Assembly (NCBI GenBank): GCA_963920525.1
Contig: OY986435.1
Location: forward strand, 258,741,462 to 258,805,461
Source: Dichetophora obliterata
Lineage: Eukaryota; Arthropoda; Insecta; Diptera; Sciomyzidae
Direction: 5' to 3'
DNA: 64,000 nt
Part shown: positions 21,217 through 33,984 of the stretch, one piece after another
How positions within the stretch are numbered: position 1 is the first letter of the stretch
Layout: each line of letters opens with the position of its first letter
Notes under the pieces: generated by a model
The model's database searches: none
What the model saw: the letters and a program-made list of their open reading frames with translations, nothing else
What the model was told of the DNA's origin: nothing
Position numbers and translations under genes: made by a program

Positions 21217-23896
21217 GATTCACACCTGTGAACGAACGACTTGCCATAATCCGCATCAAGGTTAGATTTTTAAATATGTTAATATGTGCGCACGCTCCGA
21301 CAGAAGACAAGGACGATGAGATCAAGGAAATTTTCTACGAGCGCCTTGAAAATGCTTACGAGCGCTGCCCCCGCCACGACGTAAAAATCGTACTTAGAGA
21401 CTTCAACGCTAAGGTGGGCAAGGAAAATATTTTTGGTCCAACAGTCGAAAAGTTCAGCCTCCACGACAGCACCTCCGATAACGGAATGAGGCTGATTGAC
21501 TTCGCCGCAGCACGAAACATGGTCGTAAGTAGCACTAGATTCAAGCATCTCAATATTCATAAAGCCACCTGGATGTCCCCTGATCAAAAAACAAAAAATC
21601 AAATTGATCACGTTTTGATCGACGGAAGGCACTCTTCCTGTGTATTGGATGTACGCACGATCCGTGGTGCAAACATTGACTCGGATCACTATCTTGTTGC
21701 AGCCAAGATTCGTACACGTCTGTGCGCAGCTAAGAATACACGCAACCCTACACAGAGAAAGCTAGACGTCGACAAGCTGCAATCGAAACAGACAGCCGAT
21801 GCTTTCGCCACTCGACTCTCACTCCTGCTTCAAAGCACTCCTCCAATCGATGATATATGCGCGCAGTGGACACACATTTCCAATTCTATGCGTGCGGCTG
21901 CTGAAGAGGTGATTGGCTACCAACGCCCTCGCCGAAACCAGTGGTACGACCAGGAGTGTCGCGACGCCACTGCAGAGAAAGACAACGCCTACAAAGCCAC
22001 CCTGCAGTCGGTTGTAATGCGCGCTGCTAAGGAGCGATACAAAGAAAAGAGGAGTGAAGAGAGACATATTTTCAGGCGGAAAAAAACAGATGCAGAAAAG
22101 CGCGAGCAGGAGAAGATTGAGATGTATGGTGACAGGAATGAGGCTCGAAAATTTTTCCAAAAAATAAGACGCCTTTCCGATGGTTTTAAAACCGGGGCCT
22201 CTTCCTGCAAGGATGAAAACGGGAATCTAGTGACAGATGTCCAGAGTACACTGACGTTATGGAGGGAACACTTCTCTAAGCTTCTAAATGGCGACGCTGA
22301 CAACAATCCCGCCAATAGAGATGATATTCCGGAAACCCCAATTTTGGATGACAGCGTTGAGGTTCCGCTGCCCGACTATGATGAAGTTCTGACAGCTATA
22401 GCTCGGCTTAAAAATAACAAAGCCGCGGGAGCTGATGGCTTACCTGCTGAGCTGTTTAAGAATGGAGGCGAAGCTCTACTTAAATGCATTCACGAGCTTC
22501 TATGCAGAATATGGTCGGAAGAATGCATTCCGAACGATTGGAATATCAGTGTGCTCTGCCAAATCCACAAGAAAGGCGATCTCACTATCTGTGCCAATTA
22601 CCGTGGGATAAGCCTTCTTAATATCGCATATAAGGTCCTGTCGAGCGTTTTATGTGAAAGATTGAAGCCCATTGTAAACGAACTGATCGGACCTTATTAG
22701 TGTGGCTTCAGACCTGAAAAGTCCACCATCGACCAGATTTTCACGCTACGACAAATCTTGGAGAAGACTCAAGAAAAACAAGTCGACACCCACCATCTTT
22801 TTGTCGACTACAAAGCCGCTTTCGACAGCCCAATAAGGAAGCACCTGTACTCCACCATGTCTGAATTTGGTATTCCTGCAAAACTAATACGACTTTGCAG
22901 GATGACACGGAGCAACACCAGCAGCGCAGTTAAAATCGGGAAGGACCTCTCCCCACCATTTATTACCAAACGAGGTTTCAGACAAGGTGATTCATTATCG
23001 TGCGACTTTTTCAACCTAATGATGGAAAAGATCATCCGAGCTGCTGATCTGAGACGTAGTGGCACAATATTCTACAAGAGTGTTATGCTGCTTGCGTATG
23101 CTGACGACAAAGATATCATTGGCCATAATACGCGCGAAGTCAGTGCAGCATTTTCCAGATTAGAAAGAAAGTCAAGTCGAATGGGTCTGTCAGTGAATGC
23201 AGATAAGACGAAATACTTAGTGTCAACAAACAAACAGTCCCAGCGTCTTGGAACCCACGTTACCGTTGACAATACCTCCTTCGAGGTTGTGAAGGTCTTC
23301 GTTTATCTGGGATCCAGCATTAATTCAACCAACGACATCAGCATTGAGATCAAACGAAGATTAACTCTTGCCAACAGGTGTTACTTTGGACTCAGTAGGC
23401 TATTGAGAAGCAGAGCCCTCTCTCGACGAACGAAAATCACGCTCTATAAATCGCTCATCATGCCCGTCCTACTTTACGCATCACAAACCTGGACGCTGAG
23501 CAGTTTAGATGAAAAGACTTTAGGAGCATTCGAAAGAAAGATTCTTCGTAAGATCTACGGACCAATCTGCATCAATGGCGAGTACCGAATACGGTGGAAT
23601 GATGAACTGTATGAGCTGTACGCTGACATCGACATAGTCAAGCGCATCGCTGGCCTGGTCATGTTCAGCGCATGAAAGACGATGCTTCAGTGAAGAAAAC
23701 ATTCGATTCGGTACCCAGCGGCGGTCAACGCAGAAGAGGACGACCGCATCTTCGTTGAAAAGACCAAGTAGAGGACAACCTGACGAAGCTTGGAATTTCC
23801 AACTGGCGCCAGCAAGCGAAAGACAGAAATGGCTGGCGCAAATTCTTAGATGAGGCCAAGACCGACATACGTTTGTAGCGCCAACTAAGTAAGTAA
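21217..23896 (+). mobile_element. 5'-truncated LINE, RTE-like, with 13-bp target duplication
   Basis: The insertion lies between two copies of GTTTGAAGACTGC (21204-21216 and 23897-23909). It lacks the start of the endonuclease domain and ends in a short TAAGTAAGTAAG tail instead of poly-A, as RTE-clade elements do. Base composition is much less AT-rich than the surroundings, which suggests a young insertion. Confidence 0.88.
21228..23878 (+). pseudogene. Endonuclease/reverse transcriptase polyprotein of an RTE-like LINE, nearly intact
   Basis: The long frame starts inside the APE-type endonuclease: ICAHAPTE, LRDFNAKVGKE, SDNGMRLIDFAA, NQIDHVLIDGRH and SDHYLVAAK. A basic linker follows, then the reverse transcriptase: NNKAAGADGLPAELFK, VLCQIHKKGD, NYRGISLLN, FVDYKAAFDS (first aspartate), GFRQGDSLS and AYADDKDIIG (YADD), then the thumb (YLGSSI, LLYASQTWTL). 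Two lesions are visible. An in-frame TAG (22698-22700) sits where GPY-Q-CGF is expected. A small indel near 23655 moves the end (HVQRMKDD, GGQRRRGRPHLRW) to another frame up to the stop at 23876-23878. The glycine of GDFNAK is arginine here. It nicks DNA and copies its own RNA in intact relatives; this copy is dead by one stop, one frameshift and the 5' truncation. Confidence 0.9.
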
Positions 23897-24165
23897 GTTT
23901 GAAGACTGCAGAAATAATTTCCGTAGAGTTTTAAAAGAGCTTGAACAATTTTTGTCAAAACCTTTTTTTTAATTTACAAACAATAGTTTTTCGGATAAAA
24001 ATTTCATTCGATTTTAAAAGTGAGTAGAAGTAAGAATATCTTTAAATATCACAAATGATTTTGCATTTTTTTACATTGTGGTAAAATACCATCAATGACA
24101 AAAAAATTGCTTACATTGGGGTGATGTGTAACACTCACGGTGAGGTGATGTGTCACACATTTTAA

Positions 24166-25295
24166 CCCTATTAAGATAACGCACGTCGAAATGGCGTGCT
24201 CATTTTTTCTCTTGCGCTCTCAGTCTCTCATTTTTTTTCGGAGCATTTTCGCACGCTTAGTTTGCTCAGTTAGTTTATGCAGCTCTTTAGTGGTAATTGT
24301 TTATTTGAGGTGAGTTAGTTTTTTTCTGAGTTATGATCATAACGTACGCAAAAAAGGCGTATCATTATCTTTTGTGTTACTTTTTGGTCTCTGAATTGCA
24401 TATTGTATACATTTTTCTTAGCACTTTTTGTGTTTCGATTCACTATATTAGTCTTTTATTTTTGTTTTTTAGTTTTTATTTGTATAAAACATGTCATCTA
24501 CATGTAGATTAGATGATTCACAAATAGTTAGTCTTTTGGAATAGTTATGTGATATATCATATATAACGATAACATGATAAGTATCAGTAAAAAGCCTTTA
24601 CGCCGTAAAGATTATATGAAGGTGCTTTCGTTATCGTTAACAATACCCTGGATGAAAAAAGACTTAAAATTCCTTCAATGTCAAAAACTTTGCGCAGCAA
24701 CATTCAAGTTGCCTTACAAAACACATTCGATAACGCTGGAGGAAGCAATGGTATTACTGCGGCCTATCCAGATGACACCAATAGGGATCGTGAAGACAGT
24801 GCGGTTAAGACAGAACATAAAAAAGAAAATACTGTGGTTACTGTCAGTCGAAAAAAGACGCATGTCAAAAATGGTATGCATCGTATGTAAAACACCTCTG
24901 TGTGGAGAGCACCAAAATCAAGTTTGAAATACGTGCATATAAACTTGCTCGATTTTAGTTTTTTTTTTTGTTTTGAAACTATGTTTGATGCATTTTTGTG
25001 GAAATGAAGTCGAAAATTTTTAATTAATTCAAATTTAAGAACTTAATTTGTGTGCTTATGTGAAGACTACCTAATTTTTGTTATTTTTTTTAAAACAAAA
25101 TTAATTTTATTGTTTGTTTTATTTTATCTATTACTGTATGTTTATATATACTTTATTTGACTAAAAATCAATGAAATAAATAATCTCAATTAAATACTTA
25201 GTAATATTAATTTTTATTACATCACAAAAAGAAGATACGTCATTCAGGCGCATCCTTACCTTTTCAGGGGTAAAAATAACGTTATCTCACTAGGG
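24166..25295 (+). mobile_element. piggyBac-type element, internally deleted
   Basis: The left end CCCTATTAAGATAACG is preceded by TTAA (24162-24165). The right end CGTTATCTCACTAGGG is followed by TTAC (25296-25299), a one-base change from TTAA. TTAA targets and CCCTA-type ends define the piggyBac superfamily. At 1130 bp it holds only the ends of the transposase gene. Confidence 0.82.
24491..24927 (+). pseudogene. piggyBac transposase remnants (N-terminus and C-terminal cysteine motif)
   Basis: A frame opening MSSTCRLDDSQIVSLLE at 24491 stops after 17 residues. A second open frame (24574-24927) ends with MSKMVCIVCKTPLCGEHQNQ, close to the C-terminal cysteine-rich chromatin-targeting finger of piggyBac transposases (CxxCxxxxCxxH). 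The catalytic DDD core is missing. Together with the termini this is a deletion derivative that could only move with help from an intact relative. Confidence 0.65.
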
Positions 25296-25953
25296 TTACT
25301 ATTTTTTTTTTTAGTTTTTTTTTTCTTTCTGTTTTGAGGCTCAAGACAGCAGTCAATTAAAAGAAATTGATGAATGTCATTAAACTAATAAAAAATGGAA
25401 AAATGTCGGTATGTGCAGTAATTTAAATAAGTTTTCAAAACAATTCCTTTACTAAACATAAAAAGTTAAAATAAGCTTAAAAAAATTAAAGTTTCTGGTT
25501 TTTAAACCAACATTTTGTTTAAGTTACACATCATTTCACCAATTTGAAAAAGACCAAAAAAGCCATATTTGACATTTTTGTTCTATTTGATCATTTCTAA
25601 AAATATTCAACAGCCATGAAAACACCAACTTTGAATTATTATTTCTTCTGCAAAGAATAGGCCTTTAAGCCAATTCAAAATTAATTTCTTAACACTTTTA
25701 TTGGAGCAAATTAAAACGTGTTACACATCACTCCACTTCACCTGACTAATTGGGTCTTCCCGTCACTCCCTGACATGTCGCATGACTTTTATTAAGCACC
25801 ACACCTGCAAAAAAGTAGACAAAGCTAAAAGTAAAACCACGCTTGACTGATGCTCATACGAACAAGCGATTTAAGTTTGCCCACAGATACAAATCCTAGA
25901 GTGAAGAATGGCAAAATGTTATTTTTTAGTAGAAAAAAATTCAACCTAGACGG

Positions 25954-28205
25954 CCCAGCTAGCACAAATTTCGATTTGTAACAAAAATGTGTTAAAATTC
26001 GGTGGTATTCTAGTTTTTTTAACAAATTTAGTCACAAATGGGTTGTATTAAAGTTTCAAATAAGTAATTTGTAGCAAATCATTCGTGTTGTTGCAAATAA
26101 GTTAAACTACAGTGTTAATGATGTTACGAATAAAGGCACTTGTTGTAAAAATGTTTCATAAAGTTTTGAAAAATAAAGAAATTTTTACGTTGAATTAACA
26201 CAGCTAAATATGTCTTATTAATGTCAAATTAATTAAGTAATCTAATAATTGATCGATTTCAAAGTCATGTGTAATTGAACATTTGGTTGTGAAAATAAAA
26301 AAAGAAGCAACTAGAAACGATGGCAACCTTGGTAGAGTTGATGGTGGTGAACTACAAATAGCCTACTGCTTTAAAATGTCTCATGATTAGTAGCCAATAG
26401 AGCGTTTAATTTGTTCTATACAATTCAAATGAATGAATTCCTAATGTGTGAAATCATATGCAAATTTAAACAATGAGTTGATCACAGCTTAATCACTCAA
26501 AGACTACTGAAGAGGAAAATGTAGCAATTTCCAAAACAGACTGTCTAGTCAGCTTAGTGATTGACTCTATACAGAGCTGTTGTTGTTGCCTTCTTAAAAA
26601 AACCAACTTGATCTAAAGCTTGCAATTAGAGTTAGCAACCTAGATGCGACTAAGTTGCTTTACGTTTATATAAAGTTATATCAATGTCACAACAACTAAA
26701 TGTTCAAAACTTCGGATTGAAGATGTTTTTATTGAGTTATATATAGGTCACTACAACTAAATGTTTCCAATTTTGCTGTGAAGCATTAAAATTGAACAAC
26801 TTTTTCGTTGAATAGCAATGAATCATTGTGAAATTATTAGAATTTGTTTTGTTGCAAGAAGGTTGAAATTAGGTTTTTATTCAGTTACAAGAACATTGGA
26901 AATAGCCATTGCAACCTTATGCTGTATTGAGGTTATTATTCAGTTTCTACAACTTTAGGAAACATTATTATAACTCAAAAAATGTAGTTAAGAAAAATAA
27001 CATTGAATTGAGGTTTTTATTAAGTTGCAAGAACCTTGAAAATAATCATTGCAAACTTGTGCTCTATTAAGGTCATTATTCAGTTGATGCAAGTTTAAAA
27101 AACATAATTGTAACTTATAAACTTTTGCGTTTAAAGAACGAATTGATAGAATTGAAGTTATTATTCTGTTGCGAGGACTTTAGAAAAAACCATTTGCAAC
27201 TTGTATATTGTAATTAGTTACATGAACGTTGTATTGTAATAATATTATGTTATATTATAATATTATGAGTTATAATTCATTTGAAAGAAGTTTTGAATAA
27301 AATTGTAGTAAGTAAATGCTGCATTAAGGTTTTTATTCAGATGCAACAATTTTAAAAAAATATTTGTAACTTTTGATATTAAGTTAGTTGCAAGAACTAT
27401 GTATTGAGGTTATTATTCAGTTGCAAGATCTTTGGAAAGCAGTGTCTACAAACTTCGTACTCGCCATATTTGATTTTTTTTCTACACTATGAATTTTGAT
27501 TGGAATAAATTTAAATACGACTTTCTTTAGTATTTATTATTTTCTTTTAGAATTTTCAGTGCAATGTGACACTAGAAACTTAAAAAATGTATTTAGCTTT
27601 ATATTAAAGATTATTACACGTAAATTAAAAACTCAAAATTTTTCTTATGTCCAAATTATTTTAAAAATTTTTATTTTTTATGTGGCGCGTGAGTTTTCTA
27701 GAGATAAAACACAAACATTCATTCACAACTCTTCATATTTTCAATTTAATTTCACATGTTTTTATTACACTCTTACTTGTCTTTGACTTTTAAAATACAC
27801 TCCAAAAAATTCTCACTGGTTAAATGAAAATTATATTAAGGAATTGTATATGCAAAACATTTTAAAACTTGTTAAGACCTTTTCTTCAATCAGGAAAATT
27901 TATGTCATCAGTACTCCTTCCTTGTTAAAATATCTGTCATTATAACAAAAAATAACAAAACAAAATATTTGTTATATTCTCATTATTTTACCTAAATTGT
28001 AACGTAAGTTTTTTGGATGTTTCAAGTATTTTTCAAAACATTTAAACCATTATTATAACACATTTTTCGCCTAATTATAACCTAAGCTTTTACAAAATAA
28101 GCGTAAAATATCTGCTTTTTCAGTTGTAGTTACGTTACAATTACGATTTTATCTGTATTGGCGACTCTTTTGCGACACTTTAACAACCATTTTGTGCTAC
28201 CTGGG
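25954..28205. mobile_element. 2.25 kb element with CCCAG TIRs and internal tandem repeats
   Basis: CCCAGCTAGCACAAA (25954) and TTTGTGCTACCTGGG (ending 28205) are inverted copies with one mismatch in 15. No coding sequence lies between them. Much of the interior (26640-27440) is a degenerate tandem repeat. No target duplication is evident, and the superfamily is not recognised. Confidence 0.55.
26640..27440. repeat. Degenerate tandem repeat, unit about 100-130 bp
   Basis: The core phrase 'TTGAGGTTATTATTCAGTT GCAAGAACTTTGGAAA' recurs with substitutions near 26865, 26925, 27010, 27055, 27155, 27325 and 27400. The linkers between copies vary in length. There is no coding capacity. Confidence 0.65.
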
Positions 28206-28379
28206 AGTTGTTATTGGCATGATTTAAACAAAAAAGGCGAATTACGATCAAAACTCAATTTTGTTGGGTGAACTGAAATGGTTTAGGGAGCCTTTTCGTA
28301 CTTTAAAGCGACATCAATTTGCTTCATTAGAACGAAAAGACCTCTGAAACGGAGTTATTAAAAGATGTGTTGGTGTCTT

Positions 28380-28650
28380 ATTATGAAAAGCGTTTATTTT
28401 CCAGCATAAAAATGGGATCCGTCCATACATTTTTCAAGGCAACAGAGAGAGTGGTTTTCTTAAAAAAAAATCAACTTGCTGCAATGACCCGCGTGCACTC
28501 CAGATTGCAACCCTATCGAGAAGCTTTGCGGCACACTTGCCGGTAAAGAGTACTCAAAAGGAAACAGTGTTCAAACTCAAAAATGCAATTCGTCAGTCTT
28601 GGGGTAAAATCGGATCAGAAATCCTACAAAGACTAGTTGTTCTAGGTTAA
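28380..28650 (+). pseudogene. Tc1-like transposase C-terminal relic
   Basis: Out-of-frame pieces read CNPIEKLCGTLAGK (from SPDxNPIExLWGxL, which holds the catalytic glutamate) and then ETVFKLKNAIRQSWGKIGSE and LQRLVV, as at the end of Tc1/Tc3-type transposases. There are several frame changes. The 28720-28750 stretch (AATGAATGTCCACC) may belong to its old terminal repeat. It is an ancient dead copy. Confidence 0.6.
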
Positions 28651-31600
28651 ATCAAATTTTTTTCTGTCATTCAAGGAGGTACTAAAATACCGGTATAGCT
28701 TTTATTTTATTTAAATGTTAAATTTTTGCGTACAAATGAATGTCCACCCTGAAATTGACGTTTTATAGAAAATAAGAACATGGGAATAATTTAAAGTTAC
28801 TTCTAGAGCATATTTGAATTAAAAATGAAAAAACACATGTTCCTACGTTCTTATATCCAACTAGAAATATTTTGTTTTACAAGTTTTGGCAAAAAGAGAT
28901 GTGCATATAAACGAATGTCTATGTCTACCACTATAGCTTTCATATCTGCCAAGATATTCGTTTTTGTTAAATTTCGTTGCTAAGCGCCACCTATTGCAAA
29001 ATTTTTGCACTATGTGCACAACAAACAGCTTTCTATACAGAATGGTCAGTTTAAATCTTTTACAAAGTAACTTTTTTAAAGCGAGCGTGCACTTTCTGAG
29101 TTCGCTGAGAGCGTAATTTTATTGAATTTTTTCGCTTTTGTAAAACGTCTCTGAATGTATTTTCAGTTTTATCTAACGTAATTATCTACATTGTAAAAAA
29201 AAACCAACTAAATTGGTTAAAAATTACGGGCAGCAAAGGGAAACAGACTCTTTTTGGCACTTTATTTTTTATTTATAGATTTTAAGTCTAATTGCAAGCA
29301 GTTGGATTTTTCAGGGTATGAGTTAAATATCATACCCATTATAACCGAATTACAAATTGTTGTCTGAATTGAGATTTTCTTACTGCCGTTAGTTTTCTCT
29401 TGAACGTCTCAGAAACAACATTTCAGTTGTGACAGTTTTGCGTGAAATGAGCATTGTTTTTAATAAGAAAAATGCAAGTTTATTTCTCGATATAATTTTT
29501 AAAAGAATTTCTATTGTTTATTTTTATATTGCAAATCTTGCATTTATTTTGTAAGGAAAGAACTGAATTATAAATTGATTTATTGGTTGCAAAGAAGGCG
29601 TAAGAGCCTTTCACGCTCTTTTTCCATAAATAGCAGATACTTATTATACTATCAAAAACTAACTTCTTTCAAACTTTCACATCGATACGAAGAACTTTAT
29701 AGTCGTTTTTTGCAAAAATGGCGTACAGCTTGTTACGTTTTTTGTAAAAAATTACTAATTTTTTCCATTTAGTGTGAGTGATTATTTTTTCATGTTTACT
29801 TAAAACTTATTACAATCAAGCCATGGCAACAACTCTTAAAATTGTACCAAGCTCGCTTATACATAAGTATATACCAAGGTGTAACAGTATACCAAAAATA
29901 AGAAACGGTATACTTCTGGCAAAATACAATATGTTTTAACGAGGTTGTATGCATTTGAGCTAAGCAAAGCTAGTCTTTTGATTTCGAACGCCAGAAGAAA
30001 AGGTTCAACCAGAAAAAAATTGTCGGCATATTAAAAAGTGTGTTTAGCTAAAAAAAAAAAAATTTATTTTTTTCAAGCTCACTTACTAAATGGGTAAAAT
30101 TCTAAACCTATTGTTAATTAAAACAAAATTCAATTTAAATTAAAATAAACAATTAATATCAGTAAAACTTAAATAGAGAATTTAACAAAGTAAGCAAATA
30201 ATGCACGTTTTTTAATCAATGTTTCAATAAAAGTTTGGCGACACATTGAACGTGCATATAACTAAAAATTAAAGGAAATATTAACCAGCTATTCAAACGG
30301 AAGAGGTAAAAAAATTGATTATTGATATTTAAAATATAATTGAAATGAAATTAATTTAATAATTGTATATTAGTGGAGTCGTTGCCTAATACCTTTCTGC
30401 GCACGTGAGAAAAAGTGCAAGCCAGTTAATTATTGCACGGTTTTAATTCACGTAAAAGTTTGGCGGAATGCCCCGAAAGGTAATAAAAGAAAATTGTAAA
30501 TTTAAATAAATTAATTAGAAAATTTTCATAGGGGCTATTTGTCTTCAAGTTCTATACAAAATTTTGGTTACCATTTGGCAACATTTTACGTCTCGCAACA
30601 TTTATCGGAAAAAAAATTATCTCAACATCAACTTTAACTATAACTGGCAGAGTCAAAGAGAACAGCAAAAATTTCTTTATTATTTTATCTTTATCGTTGC
30701 AACAAACATATTTTATATAAATATTTAAGCGCTCTTTGAGCAACATCTTCACGACCGCAACAGGCCTGCTGCTGCAGAGAAGAGAAGAGAAACAAAAATA
30801 CAACAAGTAAGTTAATAATTTTAAAAAAAAAAAAAATAAGTTTGTTGCTTAGGATAAGTATTAACATTACAGTATTCCTTTTCACATCGTTCTGCTCTCT
30901 TTGAATGCATGCACATTTTTTTTACAGTAATTTCTCCTACTAAATGAAGCAGTCTAAATATGTTGATAGTTAAGAGAATTTAATTTTTTGTTGTTCCTAA
31001 ATTTAATTTGTTCTAAAAGCTCATAAGAGAAGTAAGTCAAGTTGCTATCAAAATAATTTTTTTTTATAACTTAGTTGCTAATGTATAGTTGCGTGTGCGT
31101 AACTTGTTTATTATGGGCAAAAGCAAAAAACAACATATTCAAATTATACTCAGTTTTAAATTTAGAGAACGAAGTTTTGCAATAATATCTCAATATTACC
31201 ACAAATTTTCTTCTAAACTATGTTAGACATTAGCTTATATTAAAAATTTAAGTTTTTTTATTATTCTGAAATGAATTACTATTATAAACATTAAACATGA
31301 ATCTTTAAGGGAAATGCAAGTGGAAAAACGATGTAGGGAAAGTTAAATTGAACATGCAGTAGTTGGGTAGGGGCAATCATGAGTAAATAAGGATGTTTAA
31401 GATTTCCACCGGTATGCTGATTATTCAGTGGGTGGGAAGAGTGCATCCTCATGACGAAACAGCTGGTCATGCCCCTTAGCAGAAGCACATAATGCATTAG
31501 TGAGCTATTTCAGTTTTGTAACCTTTTTATTAAATCTTATTGGTGATATTTTATGGCATGAAGATTTTTTTTTCTATAGCTACGCAACTCGAGCTAATAG

Positions 31601-32765
31601 GTATAAGAACCACGCCAATTCCGACTGGCTAGCCGAAGACCATCTAACATGCCGCTGCATACCTAAAGGCCGAATTTAAAGAATTTTTATTTTGAATTAA
31701 CATAAAGACCTTGCGTAACATAGAAAGACCTTGCGTAACAAGCTTGACGACCTTTTTGAACTCAACTGTTTTTCGTATGATACGGGCGTGTGACAAAATG
31801 TCAGGTTATTGATAGTGTTGGCAAATTATTAGTTATTAGGAGTGTGGAATATACATGGATAAAACGAGTTTAATATCTATTTGACCCAGAAATATATCAA
31901 ATATACTCATAATAACCCAATAAAACAAAAAATGTATTTAAAAGGTAGGGAAATTGATTAAAAATAGTAGTGCTGATATATTTTTGGGTTTGTTGATACA
32001 TAGTCAGAAAATAGCGGAACCGGTTCAGAAACCTCGTACATTAAAAGTCGACATTACTTTTAAAACGGTTACATATAGTTAAATAAATGTAGTCAAGATG
32101 TAGACTGTTGACAGTACTTTAGTTTATTTTCATATTGTAGATTAAACCCAAGTCCTATTTAATGTAGTAATGGCAACAAATATTATTAATGGCTGGAACA
32201 CATCATTAGAGAGATGTTTTCGAAGGACCCTTAATCTAAAAAATTGAAGTTTGCAATTCAACAATACACGCGAATCAACTAAAGTGCTCAAGGAAATTTA
32301 CAAAAATTCAATACTTATAGGGACGACATAATAAAAACTTACTAATTAAAAAATTTTAAAGATTTTGCATTTCATTCGATCGGAAAATACAAATTGACTC
32401 AAAAAGATATTAACATTTAAAATAGAAACAAACGATGGAAGCGAGTCAATTTATTTATGTAAATCTGACAAATAAGAATCATAAAACCCGTGGTTTTGCA
32501 ACAAACTTCTTGAGACAATCCGTATTTTCCTGTCACAAAAGGTGTACTAAACAAAACATCATTAACTTTTGCTAAACTTAGAAACTACATACATAAATTG
32601 AACTTATAACACTTTTGTCATCAAAAATATGTATTAAATAAATAAGTTGTTGCACTAATTGTAAAAAATTCAAATAAATAAACCAAGAGAATTTACCTTC
32701 TTATTAATCACTTGAATAATAAAGTGCTTGCACTATATCACCATACCAAAATTATCTATAAACTG
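28651..32765. other. AT-rich non-coding stretch
   Basis: I found no gene, TIR element or SINE here. Small features are a tandem AAAGACCTTGCGTAACA pair (31705-31741) and a GC-richer spot (30755-30785) ending near a donor-like CAAGTAAG. The open frames of 60-85 codons look random. Confidence 0.4.
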
Positions 32766-33277
32766 TTTCACACACGAAGTAAACTAGACACACGTGAAAC
32801 TAGAGACAAAGGATAGTAAAACTGCTTACTCACTTTTTCTGTAAAACGTCAGAATTTTTTTTAAATTATTTTTTAGTTACAAAAAAGAATTGCTTAAAAA
32901 TATGTATTTACATATTTAAAACCTTCAAAACATGACAATGGGTATCAAATAAAAGAGGACTATCTCTTTTATCAGAAATACTAAGTGCCAATACATCCAT
33001 ACCAAATATGTAGATTGGCTTAATTGACTTATGTTTCATTAAAACATTTATTGAAATAACTTTCAAATTGTTTGAAATAAAAAAGCTTCCATTAGTTTTA
33101 ATGCCAAACCAAATTATTTGTAGGTTGTAAGTATGTTTATAATTTTTTTAAGCAATTTTTTTGTAACTTAAAAGTCCTTTTAAAAAAATTCTGACGCTCT
33201 TGAGAAAAGGTGAGAACGCAGTTTTACTATCTTTAGTCTCTAGTTTCACGTGTATATGGTTTACTTCTTGTGTGAAA
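32766..33277. mobile_element. MITE with ~140-bp TIRs
   Basis: The left arm (32766-32905) and right arm (33140-33277) are inverted copies sharing CACGTGAAACTAGAGAC, ATAGTAAAACTGC, TCAGAATTTTTTT and AGTTACAAAAAA(G)AATTGCTTAA. The middle of about 230 bp is unique and non-coding. The outermost bases are TTTCACACA and TGTGTGAAA. Confidence 0.72.
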
Positions 33278-33984
33278 AATGCTGTCGTACGATATTTTAT
33301 ATTTCTCTGTATTATTGCTTATGACTAACAAAATGCCATGCTTAAAAAATTTTATCAAAATCGAAGCGATAAAAGGTGTTTTATGCAAAAAAGAGGTCCG
33401 ACATGATTTTTAACTTAAATCAATATACATCTTCAAAAGTTAAATTATTTAATTTATTCGCTCTCTGCAGTAAACTTCAGTATTTATTTAAAAAAAAAAT
33501 ATCAGCAAAACTGAACCATTAGTTTACGAGCTACAAGTTGTCAAAAACTTTAGCGTCGATTTTCTTGAAACACAGTTTGATTTCTCACGCCCTTTTTGCA
33601 CCCAATGAATAAATTATCATATTTACACATGCATACATATATTTGTTTTGGTTGTGTTAGTTAAACTTTTAAAAAACCATATTCGTGCATTCTTTTAGGG
33701 TTTGATTAAAGATGCCTTTTAAAGTTTAAAACTAATTTTAAAACTAAAACATGTAATGTAAGTATCTATGATTTTAATCTAATAGTGGTGACTGCAAAAA
33801 CATAATAAATCAATTTCTTTTTTTTATCATATTTGGTAATAGTTTTCTTAAATATGAAATTTTTCCCTGCCCACTGAACCACTTAAATATGTTGTAGACA
33901 CTGTGATAGTGTCTACAGTGAGTCCGCAGTTGAGTATTAATTGGTATTACCTTTCCTTACAATTAGTTCAATTCTAATCAATGA
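33278..33984. other. Non-coding stretch
   Basis: AT-rich, with no supported feature. Confidence 0.4.

Larger units (their letters stand above)
21115..25743. mobile_element. Element with GTGATGTGT-type end repeats, carrier of two insertions
   Basis: AGGTGAAGTG at 21115 pairs with CACTTCACCT ending 25743. Both ends carry copies of a G-rich motif: GTGGTAATGTGTACC and GGGGTGATGTGAAA on the left; TTACACATCATTTCACC and GTGTTACACATCACTCCAC on the right. Two further copies (GGGGTGATGTGTAACAC and GAGGTGATGTGTCACAC) lie at 24117-24160. Removing the LINE (21217-23896) and the piggyBac derivative (24166-25295) leaves about 0.8 kb of original, non-coding element. Confidence 0.6.

Noticed and set aside
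21279..22315. Minus-strand frames of 108-136 codons
   Set aside because: Antisense shadows of the RTE-like LINE frame.
26640..27440. CRISPR-like array
   Set aside because: Units are degenerate, spacing is irregular, and the genome is eukaryotic. It is a decayed tandem repeat.
30552..30885. Minus-strand frames and a CAGCAGCAGG patch near 30760
   Set aside because: A donor-like CAAGTAAG follows, but there is no acceptor, domain or second exon to support a gene.
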